The notes below the pieces were generated by a model. The model did not search any database, was not told the origin of the DNA, and worked only from the letters and a program-made list of their open reading frames with translations. The position numbers and the translations under genes were made by a program. This document shows positions 22,110-30,267 of a stretch of 42,551 bases of DNA, one piece after another. The stretch comes from Candidatus Latescibacterota bacterium (GTDB lineage Bacteria > Latescibacterota > UBA2968 > UBA8231): NCBI GenBank assembly GCA_016187725.1, contig JACPJE010000015.1, positions 1 to 42,551 on the forward strand. Direction: 5' to 3'. The stretch's first letter is position 1. Each line of letters starts with the position of its first letter.

Positions 22110-22146
22110 CAAGTTGATAACACTTAACCCAAAGCGAGGGAGAAAG

Positions 22147-23079
22147 ATGAGAAAATCGGCGCTCATAGTTACGGCCTTGCTGGTTGCGACCAGCGCGGGA
22201 GCTCAGATAACGCCGGGTACATACGAATTGCCCAAGCTCACTCAGCCACCTACCCTGGATGGCAATAGGTTCACGGTCCCGGGCGAATGGACCGGTGCCC
22301 TGGAGCAGGAATGTTCTTCTTCCCAGATCCTCAGGGATGGCGCTCAGTACGGGTGGCGCGACCTGCAATTACAGGTCAGTGAGGTAAGCGCCAACCAGCT
22401 CAACCAGAGCGAAGGCGAGGATGCGGCCATCGCCAGGTCGGATAACGATGCCTTGGCCACCCTCTGGCAGGCCTGGGACGACGATGCCTTCTACTATGTC
22501 GCCGAGGTGCGCGACAATGTCCGCGATGTGACGAGCGGCGAGCGGCTGGAGAGTTGGTGGGAGCGGGATAGTATATCCCTCTATCTCGACCTCAACAACG
22601 AGAATACGGGTAACGATGCCACTGGCACTTATGTCAATCTCAACATCGTCAACTTCGTGGCGGCACCCCAGAATTCCAGCCCGGTGACCGTCACCCTGGA
22701 GACCACCGTGCAACAGGCGCGCCAGGCCACCCAGGATCCCGACGCGACCGAAGGCTTCACCTACGCCTTCCGGGACGCCGGCGACGAGTTCGGCGGCGAG
22801 GCCGATTATGCCATCGAGGGCAAGATGGAGTGGGATGCTTTCCTGCGGGTCAACCTGAACAGCAAGCCCACAGTGGGCACCACGATGGGCTACAGCTGGA
22901 TCCTCCTGGATCCAGACAACGACGGCGGCTATGGTGGGCAGTTGGTGTGTTGGGGGTTTGCCGCAGAGATGGCCAGTTATGCTGACTACCTCTTCTCCAG
23001 CACGAAGGCCGGCCCTGGAGCAGGCACCCCGGTCGAAGCGGATTCCTGGGGCCGCGTCAAAGCCACCTTTGCCCAGTAA
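22147..23079 (+). CDS. Secreted CBM9/DOMON-like sugar-binding protein
   Basis: This 310-residue exported protein starts at ATG 22147 after GAGGGAGAAAG. The signal peptide is MRKSALIVTALLVATSAGA, then Q. The mature part begins PPTLDGNRFTVPGEWTGA and continues with WQAWDDDAFYYVAEVRDN and WERDSISLYLDLNNEN. This pattern of small beta strands is typical of CBM9-like domains (family-9 carbohydrate-binding and DOMON-like folds). It ends with MGYSWILLDPDNDGG and a GRVKATF strand. No catalytic domain is attached, so it may be a free sugar-binding or surface-layer-like protein. It has its own promoters, 5' hairpin and strong terminator, indicating a highly expressed single-gene unit. Confidence 0.78.
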   Translation: MRKSALIVTALLVATSAGAQITPGTYELPKLTQPPTLDGNRFTVPGEWTGALEQECSSSQILRDGAQYGWRDLQLQVSEVSANQLNQSEGEDAAIARSDNDALATLWQAWDDDAFYYVAEVRDNVRDVTSGERLESWWERDSISLYLDLNNENTGNDATGTYVNLNIVNFVAAPQNSSPVTVTLETTVQQARQATQDPDATEGFTYAFRDAGDEFGGEADYAIEGKMEWDAFLRVNLNSKPTVGTTMGYSWILLDPDNDGGYGGQLVCWGFAAEMASYADYLFSSTKAGPGAGTPVEADSWGRVKATFAQ

Positions 23080-23104
23080 ATCTTCCAGTTCATAAGCGCC
23101 TGAA

Positions 23105-23139
23105 AGAGCGGGAGTGGTATCCACTCCCGCTCTTTTTTT
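23105..23139 (+). terminator. Strong Rho-independent terminator
   Basis: AGAGCGGGAGTGG (23105-23117) pairs with CCACTCCCGCTCT (23121-23133) around a 3-base loop, followed by a run of seven T (23133-23139). It ends the CBM9-like transcript and separates it from the outer-membrane cluster. Confidence 0.95.
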
Positions 23140-23169
23140 GTTTCTTCAGGCAGCGCCGATACTTTTCCC

Positions 23170-23198
23170 TTGACGGGCAGTAGTTGTCAATATATTTT
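23170..23198 (+). promoter_or_regulatory. Predicted promoter for the outer-membrane cluster
   Basis: TTGACG (23170-23175) is followed by TATATT (23191-23196, 15-base spacing) or TATTTT (23193-23198, 17-base spacing) in a locally AT-rich stretch. It lies between the terminator and the first gene of the cluster (ATG 23259). By-eye prediction. Confidence 0.5.
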
Positions 23199-23258
23199 CC
23201 CCTCATAAATTTCCAGGCTGCGCGCCCATAGCTCAACGCCCTGCCCAGAGATCGACAG

Positions 23259-26200
23259 ATGCTACGACTGCTTGCCAGGAAAAGCGGATGGCTGCTCGCC
23301 CTGTGCCTGCTGTGGACCCACGCAGGGGCGCAACGGCATCCAGAATCACAAGGTGCGCTGCCCTACTACCGGGACGAGCCAGGGGTGTCGCGGGAGCCAG
23401 AGTGGAAGCGGCGCCCTCCTTTCATCCGCGGCCCCCTGGATCGCTATGGACGGGACCAGAGCCGCCTCTTCCTCGGCACTGAGGATGGGGTTCCTTACAC
23501 CAACTACGCTGAACAGCAGTACATCCTCCCCTTTCGCGAACTCGTCTCCTGGGCGGTTCTGTCGGGCCGGCCCGAATACACCCGCTTTGTGCGCTGGGAT
23601 CGGCTCGGCAATTATATGGGATCAGGCTATAATCGGATCTTCTCCCTCGAAGAAGGCCGCAGCAGTTCCGGGACCGGGACCAGCTACCTCGATCATCGAA
23701 CTTTCCAGTTGCGCATCGGCCACTACGCGTACAAGAACCTCCACTGGACGGCCACGGTTGGCGCAGGGCAATTGGGAGTCGTCCGCACCCGGTTTACCCC
23801 GCTCACCCTGGTCAATAACCTCATGGAGGTGGCCCGCCTCGATCTGGATTACAAGAACGCCAGGGAGCGGGCTACCCTGCTCTACAGCCGGGGGGGGCGG
23901 GCCGGGACCAGTGTGTTGTTTTCCAACTGGGGCGAGGAGGGAGGGGATTCAATCCAGAAATCCCCGGTGTTTCTGTACGGCCTGCACTGGCAGCACAATG
24001 TGGGGGATTACGCCACCTTTGGCACCACCTTTGTCAACCAGCTCATGAACTACACCAGTTCGCGCAACAGCAATGCCTTCCGCGGGGACCTGCCCTACCA
24101 GATGCAGGGCCCCAAGACCATCAAAGTGATCGTGGCCGACGACTCACCTGCAGAGGTCCAGCACAACGCCAGGGTTTATACATTGGACATCGTCCTGGAG
24201 GGCAAGCGGGATGAAGCCTCTGTACGGCTCACCAGCATGGCCGGCCAGGCCGACTTCGACGCCCGACTCCAGCCGGTTATTTCAGGAGGGCGGGCCCTGG
24301 CCGACGGGGGGAGGGAGGCCGTGGGCAAGGAGAATGTGATCTTCACCTTCACCCTCCCTGCGGATGTCACGACTCATTCAGTGCGGTTTGTGGCCGACGT
24401 GGCCGACGACTACCGCATCGGGGTGAGTCAGACCCACGATTTTCTGGGGGTCGATACCAAGGGGAATCCCCAGGTTACGGAGATGGCCTGGCCGGCGTCC
24501 TTCAACGTGGGGGAGGCCGGTAGCCGCCGGCCCTTCAAATGGTACATCGAGACAGGCGAGGTGCCTTACTTTACCGTGGCCCGCGCGACGGGCAAGGGCG
24601 CAGCGGGTTCTAATCGCAGCCTGGTCAGTTTCGACTACGGCATGCCCACTGGCCAGAACCTGGCCTCAGTGAACTGGCAGGCCGACCTGGTGGGGCTGAG
24701 ATTGAGCGGCGAGCTGGCCCATAATCTGCAGAACTACATGTTCCCACTGGGGGCCGACGAGGGCCAGCGCAGCACGCAGAAGGCCCTGGCCTACTGGGTC
24801 AAGGGGAGCAAGGATCTAGTGGCTGGCCTGCAGTTGGGAGCCGAGTTCTATCGCATGGAACCGGATTACAGCGGCGGGTACGACAGCTATCGCGGCGGCA
24901 TGCCCTTCCACATCGACCGCCAGAAGACCCCCAGCACCAAGCCAGAGGGGATCACCCAGGAGTACGGCCTGGTGGAGGACAACGACGACAACGACAGTTT
25001 CCCGGACGACCACGGGTACGAGGTGCCCACCAATACCGCAGACCTTTACCCGGGCTGGCCCAATGCCTATGTCTATCCGGGCCTGGACGAGAACGTGGAC
25101 TCGGTCGTCGACCCGGACCGCAACGAAAATTTTGTCCCGGACTGGGAGGAGTCCTTCACTACCTACGAGACCGATCCGCCCAACTTTGTCTACGGGATCG
25201 ACTTCAACAACAACGAGATCCCCGATTTCCGCGAGAACGACGACCTGCCAGACTATCCCTATCGCCGCGACAGCAAGGGGCAGCATTTCCTGCTTTCCTT
25301 CACCCGCCTGGGCAAGCTGGGGAAATCCATAACTCTGGGCAGGTACACCAACCAGGGAGTGGCCGGCAGCGGCAAGTCCGAGGCGCTCTACCTGCGCTAC
25401 CACTACGATTTCCAGAAGACCGGGACGGGCGCCTTCCAGATTGACTACGACCTCAAAAAGGTGAAGGATAACATAGCAGACCACAGCTATATCTTCATCA
25501 TCCCTCCAGATGATCTGGCGATCATCCCCTGGTTGGACAAGCCAGACACCCCCCCGGAGCTGGCTGGTCTGTACCGGCCTGCCACCCCTGATCTGTTGAC
25601 CATGCGCGACAGTTGGGTCAGCACCTTCTATGTCAACACCAAATTCAAATGGCGTCGCCGCACCAACTTGGCCAATGGGTTGGTGTGGTCCCGCAACAGC
25701 CAGGCACAGGTGGAGCTGGACGATGCCAGTGGCCTGCTGCAGCCGGAGGATATCCGCTCCCGCCTCACGGTGATCAACAAGGTCGACTACACTTGGACCA
25801 GAGGCTCTTGGTCTGTGCAGCCCAAATTCAAACACCGCCTCATCTACGAAGCAGTGGACAGCGAAGGGGAGCCGCGCAAGTCCTACTCTGAATTCATCCC
25901 GATTGTGACGGTGGACTACCGGCTGACCACCAACACCTTCATCCAATTGGGCGCGCAGGGCTTTGTGCCCTTCATTCCCTACCACTGGGACCGCGTCTCC
26001 ATCGCCTCTTCCCTCGCCAGGGACAATGTCTACCGGATGGTCTCCGATGGCGTCTATTATCCGCCCAATGCGCCCAATACCTTCGGCACCTTCAAACAGA
26101 GCGACTACCTGGTCATGTTCAGGCTGCGCGCCGAGTACTTTGGCATCCGCGACAACTCCTTCTATTTCGGCTACCAGCGCACCCGGCGGGAGTACGACAG

Positions 26201-26261
26201 TTTCAAAGAGCGGAATACCAAGAAAAACACTCTCTTCGTGGAACTCATCTCTCCCTTCTAG
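23259..26261 (+). CDS. Large outer-membrane beta-barrel protein with calcium-loop domain (paralogue 1)
   Basis: This 1000-residue exported protein has a signal peptide (residues 1-24, ending THAGA, then QRHPE). The N-terminal half has alternating aromatic strands (ELVSWAVLSGRPEYTRFVRW, RIGHYAYKNLHWTATVG). A soluble beta domain follows at about 285-395 (IKVIVADDSPAEVQHNARVY to RFVADVADDYRIGV). Residues about 570-665 are Asp/Asn-rich loops like thrombospondin type-3 or EF-hand loops (EDNDDNDSFPDD, DPDRNENFVPDWEE, GIDFNNNEIPDFREND). The last 330 residues are barrel-like strands, and the chain ends in Phe (FVELISPF), as expected for Bam-dependent outer-membrane proteins. The 982-residue protein at 30268 shares this order of parts. 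I do not recognise a characterised family. Confidence 0.75.
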   Translation: MLRLLARKSGWLLALCLLWTHAGAQRHPESQGALPYYRDEPGVSREPEWKRRPPFIRGPLDRYGRDQSRLFLGTEDGVPYTNYAEQQYILPFRELVSWAVLSGRPEYTRFVRWDRLGNYMGSGYNRIFSLEEGRSSSGTGTSYLDHRTFQLRIGHYAYKNLHWTATVGAGQLGVVRTRFTPLTLVNNLMEVARLDLDYKNARERATLLYSRGGRAGTSVLFSNWGEEGGDSIQKSPVFLYGLHWQHNVGDYATFGTTFVNQLMNYTSSRNSNAFRGDLPYQMQGPKTIKVIVADDSPAEVQHNARVYTLDIVLEGKRDEASVRLTSMAGQADFDARLQPVISGGRALADGGREAVGKENVIFTFTLPADVTTHSVRFVADVADDYRIGVSQTHDFLGVDTKGNPQVTEMAWPASFNVGEAGSRRPFKWYIETGEVPYFTVARATGKGAAGSNRSLVSFDYGMPTGQNLASVNWQADLVGLRLSGELAHNLQNYMFPLGADEGQRSTQKALAYWVKGSKDLVAGLQLGAEFYRMEPDYSGGYDSYRGGMPFHIDRQKTPSTKPEGITQEYGLVEDNDDNDSFPDDHGYEVPTNTADLYPGWPNAYVYPGLDENVDSVVDPDRNENFVPDWEESFTTYETDPPNFVYGIDFNNNEIPDFRENDDLPDYPYRRDSKGQHFLLSFTRLGKLGKSITLGRYTNQGVAGSGKSEALYLRYHYDFQKTGTGAFQIDYDLKKVKDNIADHSYIFIIPPDDLAIIPWLDKPDTPPELAGLYRPATPDLLTMRDSWVSTFYVNTKFKWRRRTNLANGLVWSRNSQAQVELDDASGLLQPEDIRSRLTVINKVDYTWTRGSWSVQPKFKHRLIYEAVDSEGEPRKSYSEFIPIVTVDYRLTTNTFIQLGAQGFVPFIPYHWDRVSIASSLARDNVYRMVSDGVYYPPNAPNTFGTFKQSDYLVMFRLRAEYFGIRDNSFYFGYQRTRREYDSFKERNTKKNTLFVELISPF

Positions 26262-26266
26262 GCGCT

Positions 26267-27031
26267 ATGGAATGGATGAAGATTCATATCTGGCCGGGGT
26301 TGTGGCTCCTGGCGACAGGGTGTGCGCTGCAATCCGTGTTGGTGCCGCCTCCTGAGCTGGAGTACTACCTCGAGGCCAAGGCGGTCCTGCCCGAGGGAGA
26401 GGTCTATTATACCGACCCGATCGACAGCTCGGTGGTGTGGAGCCAGGAAGGGGTTCAGGTCAAGGTCAAGTTCTTCACCGACAAGATGCTGGATGCCCAG
26501 TACAACCCCAAGTTCAGCCCTTACACGCTCACCCCCTGGAAAGATCCCCGCCTGGGGTACACCCCCCCGCTGTGGACGGTCTTCGAGGTAACGGTGATCA
26601 ACCGCACCCGGGAGCGGGTGGAACTCGATCCCACCCAGGCGGTCCTCCAACTGGAGGACGGCAATTTTTACTACTGCCGCCAGGGAGCCGGGCTGTGGTG
26701 GGACCCTGCTCATTATTTCGATTACTCCTACGTGAAGTGGACCAGCCGGGACGGCGACGTGCAGTACTATGCCAACTTCGACCGGAACGACATCTGGAAC
26801 AAGAGCGAGTACAAGCGCGAAAAGCCGGTCGCCAAGGGCAATAAGTACTCGGGAAAACTCACCTTCCCGCGCCTCCCTCCACAGGTTGAATCGGTCGATC
26901 TGGAGATCCGGAACTTCATCCTGGCCTTTGACAAGTTCGCGGTGGGATATGGAAATCCGGCGCAATTCACGGACCTCAAATTTCACTTTGAGATCAAACA
27001 GGGAACCCGAGAAGTAGCGAGAAAAAAATAA
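26267..27031 (+). CDS. Lipoprotein, member of a duplicated cluster-specific family (copy 1)
   Basis: This 254-residue lipoprotein has LLATGCAL at Cys19. It starts 5 bases after the barrel gene. Its body aligns by eye with the 259-residue protein at 38150: EAKAVLPEGEVYYTDPIDSS against EMKPILPEGRGDYYIDPDDS, FTDKMLDAQYNP against LTDDELNRRFPP, WTVFEVTVINRTRERVELDP against FTVFEVTVINKTYAKIEFDP. The end is a beta strand pattern (LKFHFEIKQGTRE against VEFRFQVKQQIVK). It is predicted all-beta. The family is unknown to me. Its position after one barrel, with the copy downstream of the other, suggests an outer-membrane partner of the barrels. Confidence 0.78.
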   Translation: MEWMKIHIWPGLWLLATGCALQSVLVPPPELEYYLEAKAVLPEGEVYYTDPIDSSVVWSQEGVQVKVKFFTDKMLDAQYNPKFSPYTLTPWKDPRLGYTPPLWTVFEVTVINRTRERVELDPTQAVLQLEDGNFYYCRQGAGLWWDPAHYFDYSYVKWTSRDGDVQYYANFDRNDIWNKSEYKREKPVAKGNKYSGKLTFPRLPPQVESVDLEIRNFILAFDKFAVGYGNPAQFTDLKFHFEIKQGTREVARKK

Positions 27032-27033
27032 AA

Positions 27034-27690
27034 ATGTGCAGGATAGAGCTGGTAGCCACGGCGCTGGCGATAGGGTTGGGCCTGGGGGGGTGCAGCCTGA
27101 AGTACGACTTGTTGAGTGGGACTTCGGTTCCCAATCCTCCCTCTGGCCCGATCAAGATCTACATCAAAGAGTTCAAGGTAGAGAGCAAAGCCAGCGTGGT
27201 GGACCCATCGGCCGCGGTGGGCGGAGCCAGTGTCGAGTCCGGTTCGAGCGGGATCAATGCGCTGGCCTCGTCGGCGGGCAACAAGCTGATCGAGATCTCG
27301 CGGCCGACCCGTATCGAGGATCTCTCTGGCGCCATTGCCCGTGAACTGCGCCGGGACAAGGTGCGGGTCTTCTCCCAACTGGAGGTGATCAAAGACCTGC
27401 AGACCGTGCGGGTGGTAGCCAATCCATTCCAGTTGGTTTCCTCCGATGCCGAGGCGCAACTGGAGATCAGCGGGAGCGCCCTGATCTCCAGCCAGCGGAT
27501 CGGCAAGGTCTTTTCACAGGAGACCAAGAGCATCGAGGTCGCGGTGACGGTCAAGGATCTCAAGAACGGCGCCGCGAATAAGAAAACCCCTCTGCGCGCG
27601 GGGGTCAAGATGGTCTTCAATTCCAAAGAACTGGAGGAGGCCATGGCCATAGCAGTGGTGACCAATATGGCGCAGAAGATCCTGTTCTGA
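27034..27690 (+). CDS. Lipoprotein of unknown function
   Basis: This 218-residue protein has a clean lipobox (IGLGLGGCSLKYD, Cys20). After the anchor come IKIYIKEFKVESK, a Gly/Ser-rich linker, LSGAIARELRRDKVRVFSQL, and strand-rich segments (AEAQLEISGSALISSQ, SIEVAVTVKDLKNG), ending in a helix AMAIAVVTNMAQKILF. The order of strand, helix and strands resembles the LptE or PqiC/ABC-auxiliary lipoprotein fold, but I see no diagnostic motif. It begins 2 bases after the previous stop, and the next gene starts right at its own stop, so it is in the same operon. Confidence 0.65.
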   Translation: MCRIELVATALAIGLGLGGCSLKYDLLSGTSVPNPPSGPIKIYIKEFKVESKASVVDPSAAVGGASVESGSSGINALASSAGNKLIEISRPTRIEDLSGAIARELRRDKVRVFSQLEVIKDLQTVRVVANPFQLVSSDAEAQLEISGSALISSQRIGKVFSQETKSIEVAVTVKDLKNGAANKKTPLRAGVKMVFNSKELEEAMAIAVVTNMAQKILF

Positions 27691-29337
27691 GTGGCGCAGG
27701 GCTGTTGGGCATGGCTGGTGCTCCTGGGGTGGTGGGCCTTTCCCTGCGAGGCTGAATTGCGGATCTGGGCCCTGGGTGGCGCAGAGGGTTTCAGCCAGGC
27801 CGCGCTGCAGGGGGTGCGGGTGCATCCCGACAGTCTGGCGATCCTGGCGCCCCTGGACGAAGAAGAAAACCTGGCTCTGGGTCGTGCAGCCGTGGACGAG
27901 TTTGGAAAGAGGGTTCCCTTGAGCGATGGCAGCGCAGAGGTGGGACGGAGTGAATGGCTCTCCGGCACCCCGAATGTATTCGGGCGAACCTTCACCGTGG
28001 ACCTGGGGCTGGATCGGGCGGTCACCCGGGTGCGGATTTTGCCCGGCGGCACGGCGCTGGCCAAGCCGGAGTACTTCATCCGCGGCTATCGCCTGGAGAT
28101 TGCCACCCAGCTCCAGCCGGACATCTGGCACCGGTTGGCTGAGCAGCGGACCAATTTTGTGCTGACCGTGGATACGCGCCAGGATTCGACCTGGTCCGTA
28201 GTGGATTCGATGGGCCGGCCCCTGCCGAGCCTGGGCCGCTATGTGCGGCTGACCCTGATCCGCCAGGACCGCAGCAACTGGGTGGCCCTGGGGGATATCG
28301 AGGTCTTTGGTACGGGTTACGTCAGCAGGGGCGAGATCGCCGGCGAGTTCGCCCTGGAGCAGCCCGTGAACGTGGGCCAGATCCGCTGGCAGGAACAGGT
28401 TCCACCCCAGACCGCGGTGCTCGTGCAGTTGCGCGGCAGCAATGGCATCCAGGAGCTGCCGGCCTGGGATGAGACGGCTCATACCTCTGGGGGGGAGGTG
28501 TTCGCCGGCGCCGAACCTGTCGCGCGGCTGCAGTACCGGGGAGTGATGCAGACGGCAGACCCTTTTGCCACGCCTGCGCTCCGCCGCCTCGAGGTGGATT
28601 ATGATCCGGTCCTGGTAGCCCAGGAGGTGCTGGGCGCGGTAGTCCCTGATACGGCGAGGAAAGGTGTTGAGACCGCATTGACCTACAGGGTCTCCATCGA
28701 GGTCGATCCCGGCGATTACGGCATCGACCTGCTCCGCCTGGATGCGGCGCTGGCGGTCGAGGGGATTCGCTTCAAGGGCGTGGAGCTGGGATACGAGTGG
28801 CACTCCAGCGCCGAGGAGGGGCGCACCTTCATCGCGCTCCGGGAGCGGCTGGGCACCTCGGGGATGCTGGAAATCGCGGGGAAGGCGGTCTTCTTGGAGG
28901 ACCGGACCGCGATCCCCTTGGCGGTGGGCAGCCTGGAGCAGGAACAGCGGGATGGGTACGTAAACTGGCAAAACGCCCGGGAAGCCTCTGATGCCACCTG
29001 GACAGTGCGGGGATTTGGGGCGCCGCCCGAGCTGTTGAGCAAGGTGGATTTGAGCCCGCGTCCTTTCTCCCCCTTCCGTGACGAGGCAGTGAATTTCCGC
29101 TTTGTGGTGAGCAACCTGCAAGAGAACACGGAGGTCGCTGTGGAGGTTTTCACCCTCACTGGAGAGCGGGTGCGCCGATTGAGCCAGGTAGGAGGGGCGC
29201 GCCTCTACCACTTTGAGTGGGACGGGCGAGACCATGATGGCCGGATCGCAGCCCCGGGGCTTTACCTCTATGAGATCCGGGTGGAGGCGGGGGAGAATGC
29301 CGCCAGCCACACAGGTACGCTGGTCGTGGCGTATTAA
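27691..29337 (+). CDS. Secreted protein with discoidin-like domain and C-terminal FlgD-like Ig domain
   Basis: This 548-residue exported protein starts at GTG 27691, immediately after the previous TGA. The signal peptide ends WWAFPCEA, then ELRIWALGG. Residues about 70-210 resemble an F5/8 type C (galactose-binding-like) domain: SEWLSGTPNVFGRTFTVDLG, TRVRILPGG, RYVRLTLIRQDRSNWVALGD. A second beta-sandwich lies at about 300-410. The last 90 residues are a FlgD-type Ig domain (LSPRPFSPFRDEAVNFRFV, VEVFTLTGERVRRL, FEWDGRDHDGRIAAPGLYLY), the kind used as a C-terminal sorting-like domain on secreted proteins in FCB bacteria. It is followed by a PorV/PorQ-like barrel, which fits a sorted or surface-exposed role. 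Confidence 0.8.
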   Translation: MAQGCWAWLVLLGWWAFPCEAELRIWALGGAEGFSQAALQGVRVHPDSLAILAPLDEEENLALGRAAVDEFGKRVPLSDGSAEVGRSEWLSGTPNVFGRTFTVDLGLDRAVTRVRILPGGTALAKPEYFIRGYRLEIATQLQPDIWHRLAEQRTNFVLTVDTRQDSTWSVVDSMGRPLPSLGRYVRLTLIRQDRSNWVALGDIEVFGTGYVSRGEIAGEFALEQPVNVGQIRWQEQVPPQTAVLVQLRGSNGIQELPAWDETAHTSGGEVFAGAEPVARLQYRGVMQTADPFATPALRRLEVDYDPVLVAQEVLGAVVPDTARKGVETALTYRVSIEVDPGDYGIDLLRLDAALAVEGIRFKGVELGYEWHSSAEEGRTFIALRERLGTSGMLEIAGKAVFLEDRTAIPLAVGSLEQEQRDGYVNWQNAREASDATWTVRGFGAPPELLSKVDLSPRPFSPFRDEAVNFRFVVSNLQENTEVAVEVFTLTGERVRRLSQVGGARLYHFEWDGRDHDGRIAAPGLYLYEIRVEAGENAASHTGTLVVAY

Positions 29338-30196
29338 TAGTTGCCTCACAGGCGTGCTGTTCGCCTGCTCTGCAGCCTGCGCAGCGTTTGAAATCAGCGG
29401 CGGTGGGGCGCGCACCGCTGCCCTGGGCGGGGCGTTTGGCGCCGGCGCGGATGCCACCGAAGGGATCTGGATCAACCCGGCCGGCAATGCCCGGGTGCAT
29501 AAATGGCGGGTGGGCACCACCCATGTGCTGCTCTATCCGGGGCTGGAGGACAGCCCGGCCCTGAATACTCTGGCGGCCAGCTCGCCGGTGGGGGGTGGGG
29601 CGCTCCAGTTGGGGGTTTCGGGGCTCAGCGCCCGGGACTGGCAGGAGCAGGTGGCGGTGGTGGGCTATGGCAGAGGGGTGCATCCGCGCGTGGCGCTGGG
29701 AGGGGATGTGCGTATGGGCGGCTGGAAGACGGTGGGGCTTTCGCACCGCGCCTGGAGCGCAGACGTGGGGGGGGTCTACGAGGCGGGCTGGATTCACCCC
29801 CGCCTCTACCTGCGCCTGGGGCTGGCGCTGCGCGAGTTGACGCGGGCCAACCTGGCAGCCGGCGGGCAGGCGGCCGGCAGGTCCCCCAGGGTCATGGCCC
29901 TGGCCGCCTGCCTGAGCACCAGGGAGCAACGGCAGCTGGTGGTGGATGTCGAAATGCGGGGAGGACGGACCTTGATCAGGGCGGGCTACGAGACCCTGGT
30001 GGCTGACCTGGCAGGTATGAGGTTGCGCGTGGGGGGCAGCGCTTTCCCGGGCAACTGGGAGGGCGGCGAGATGAGTATGGGGATCGGGCACAACTGGAGA
30101 CAGTGGCACTTTGACTTTGCCTATACCTACCCCCTGGGGCCCAGCAGCGGTCTGGGAGGCGTGCACCGCCTCAGCCTGGGGTACAGACAGCCGTGA
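29297..30196 (+). CDS. PorV/PorQ-like outer-membrane barrel
   Basis: This barrel of about 299 residues starts at ATG 29297 after GGAGGCGGGGGAG. It overlaps the end of the previous gene by 41 bases, and this start gives a proper signal peptide (basic n-region, then CLTGVLFACSAACA). The mature start is the PorV/FadL-like signature EISGGGARTAALGGAFGAG followed by DATEGIWINPAG. Alternating strands continue to the final HRLSLGYRQP. Proteins of this family shuttle or anchor substrates of the type IX secretion system in Bacteroidota and are widespread in FCB phyla. No other recognisable type IX component is in the window. Confidence 0.82.
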   Translation: MPPATQVRWSWRINSCLTGVLFACSAACAAFEISGGGARTAALGGAFGAGADATEGIWINPAGNARVHKWRVGTTHVLLYPGLEDSPALNTLAASSPVGGGALQLGVSGLSARDWQEQVAVVGYGRGVHPRVALGGDVRMGGWKTVGLSHRAWSADVGGVYEAGWIHPRLYLRLGLALRELTRANLAAGGQAAGRSPRVMALAACLSTREQRQLVVDVEMRGGRTLIRAGYETLVADLAGMRLRVGGSAFPGNWEGGEMSMGIGHNWRQWHFDFAYTYPLGPSSGLGGVHRLSLGYRQP

Positions 30197-30267
30197 AGCA
30201 TCAGGAGAGGTACCGGTAGCGAATAAGCGCGTTTTGACTCGAATCTTCATCTGGTGAGGGTGTTGCC

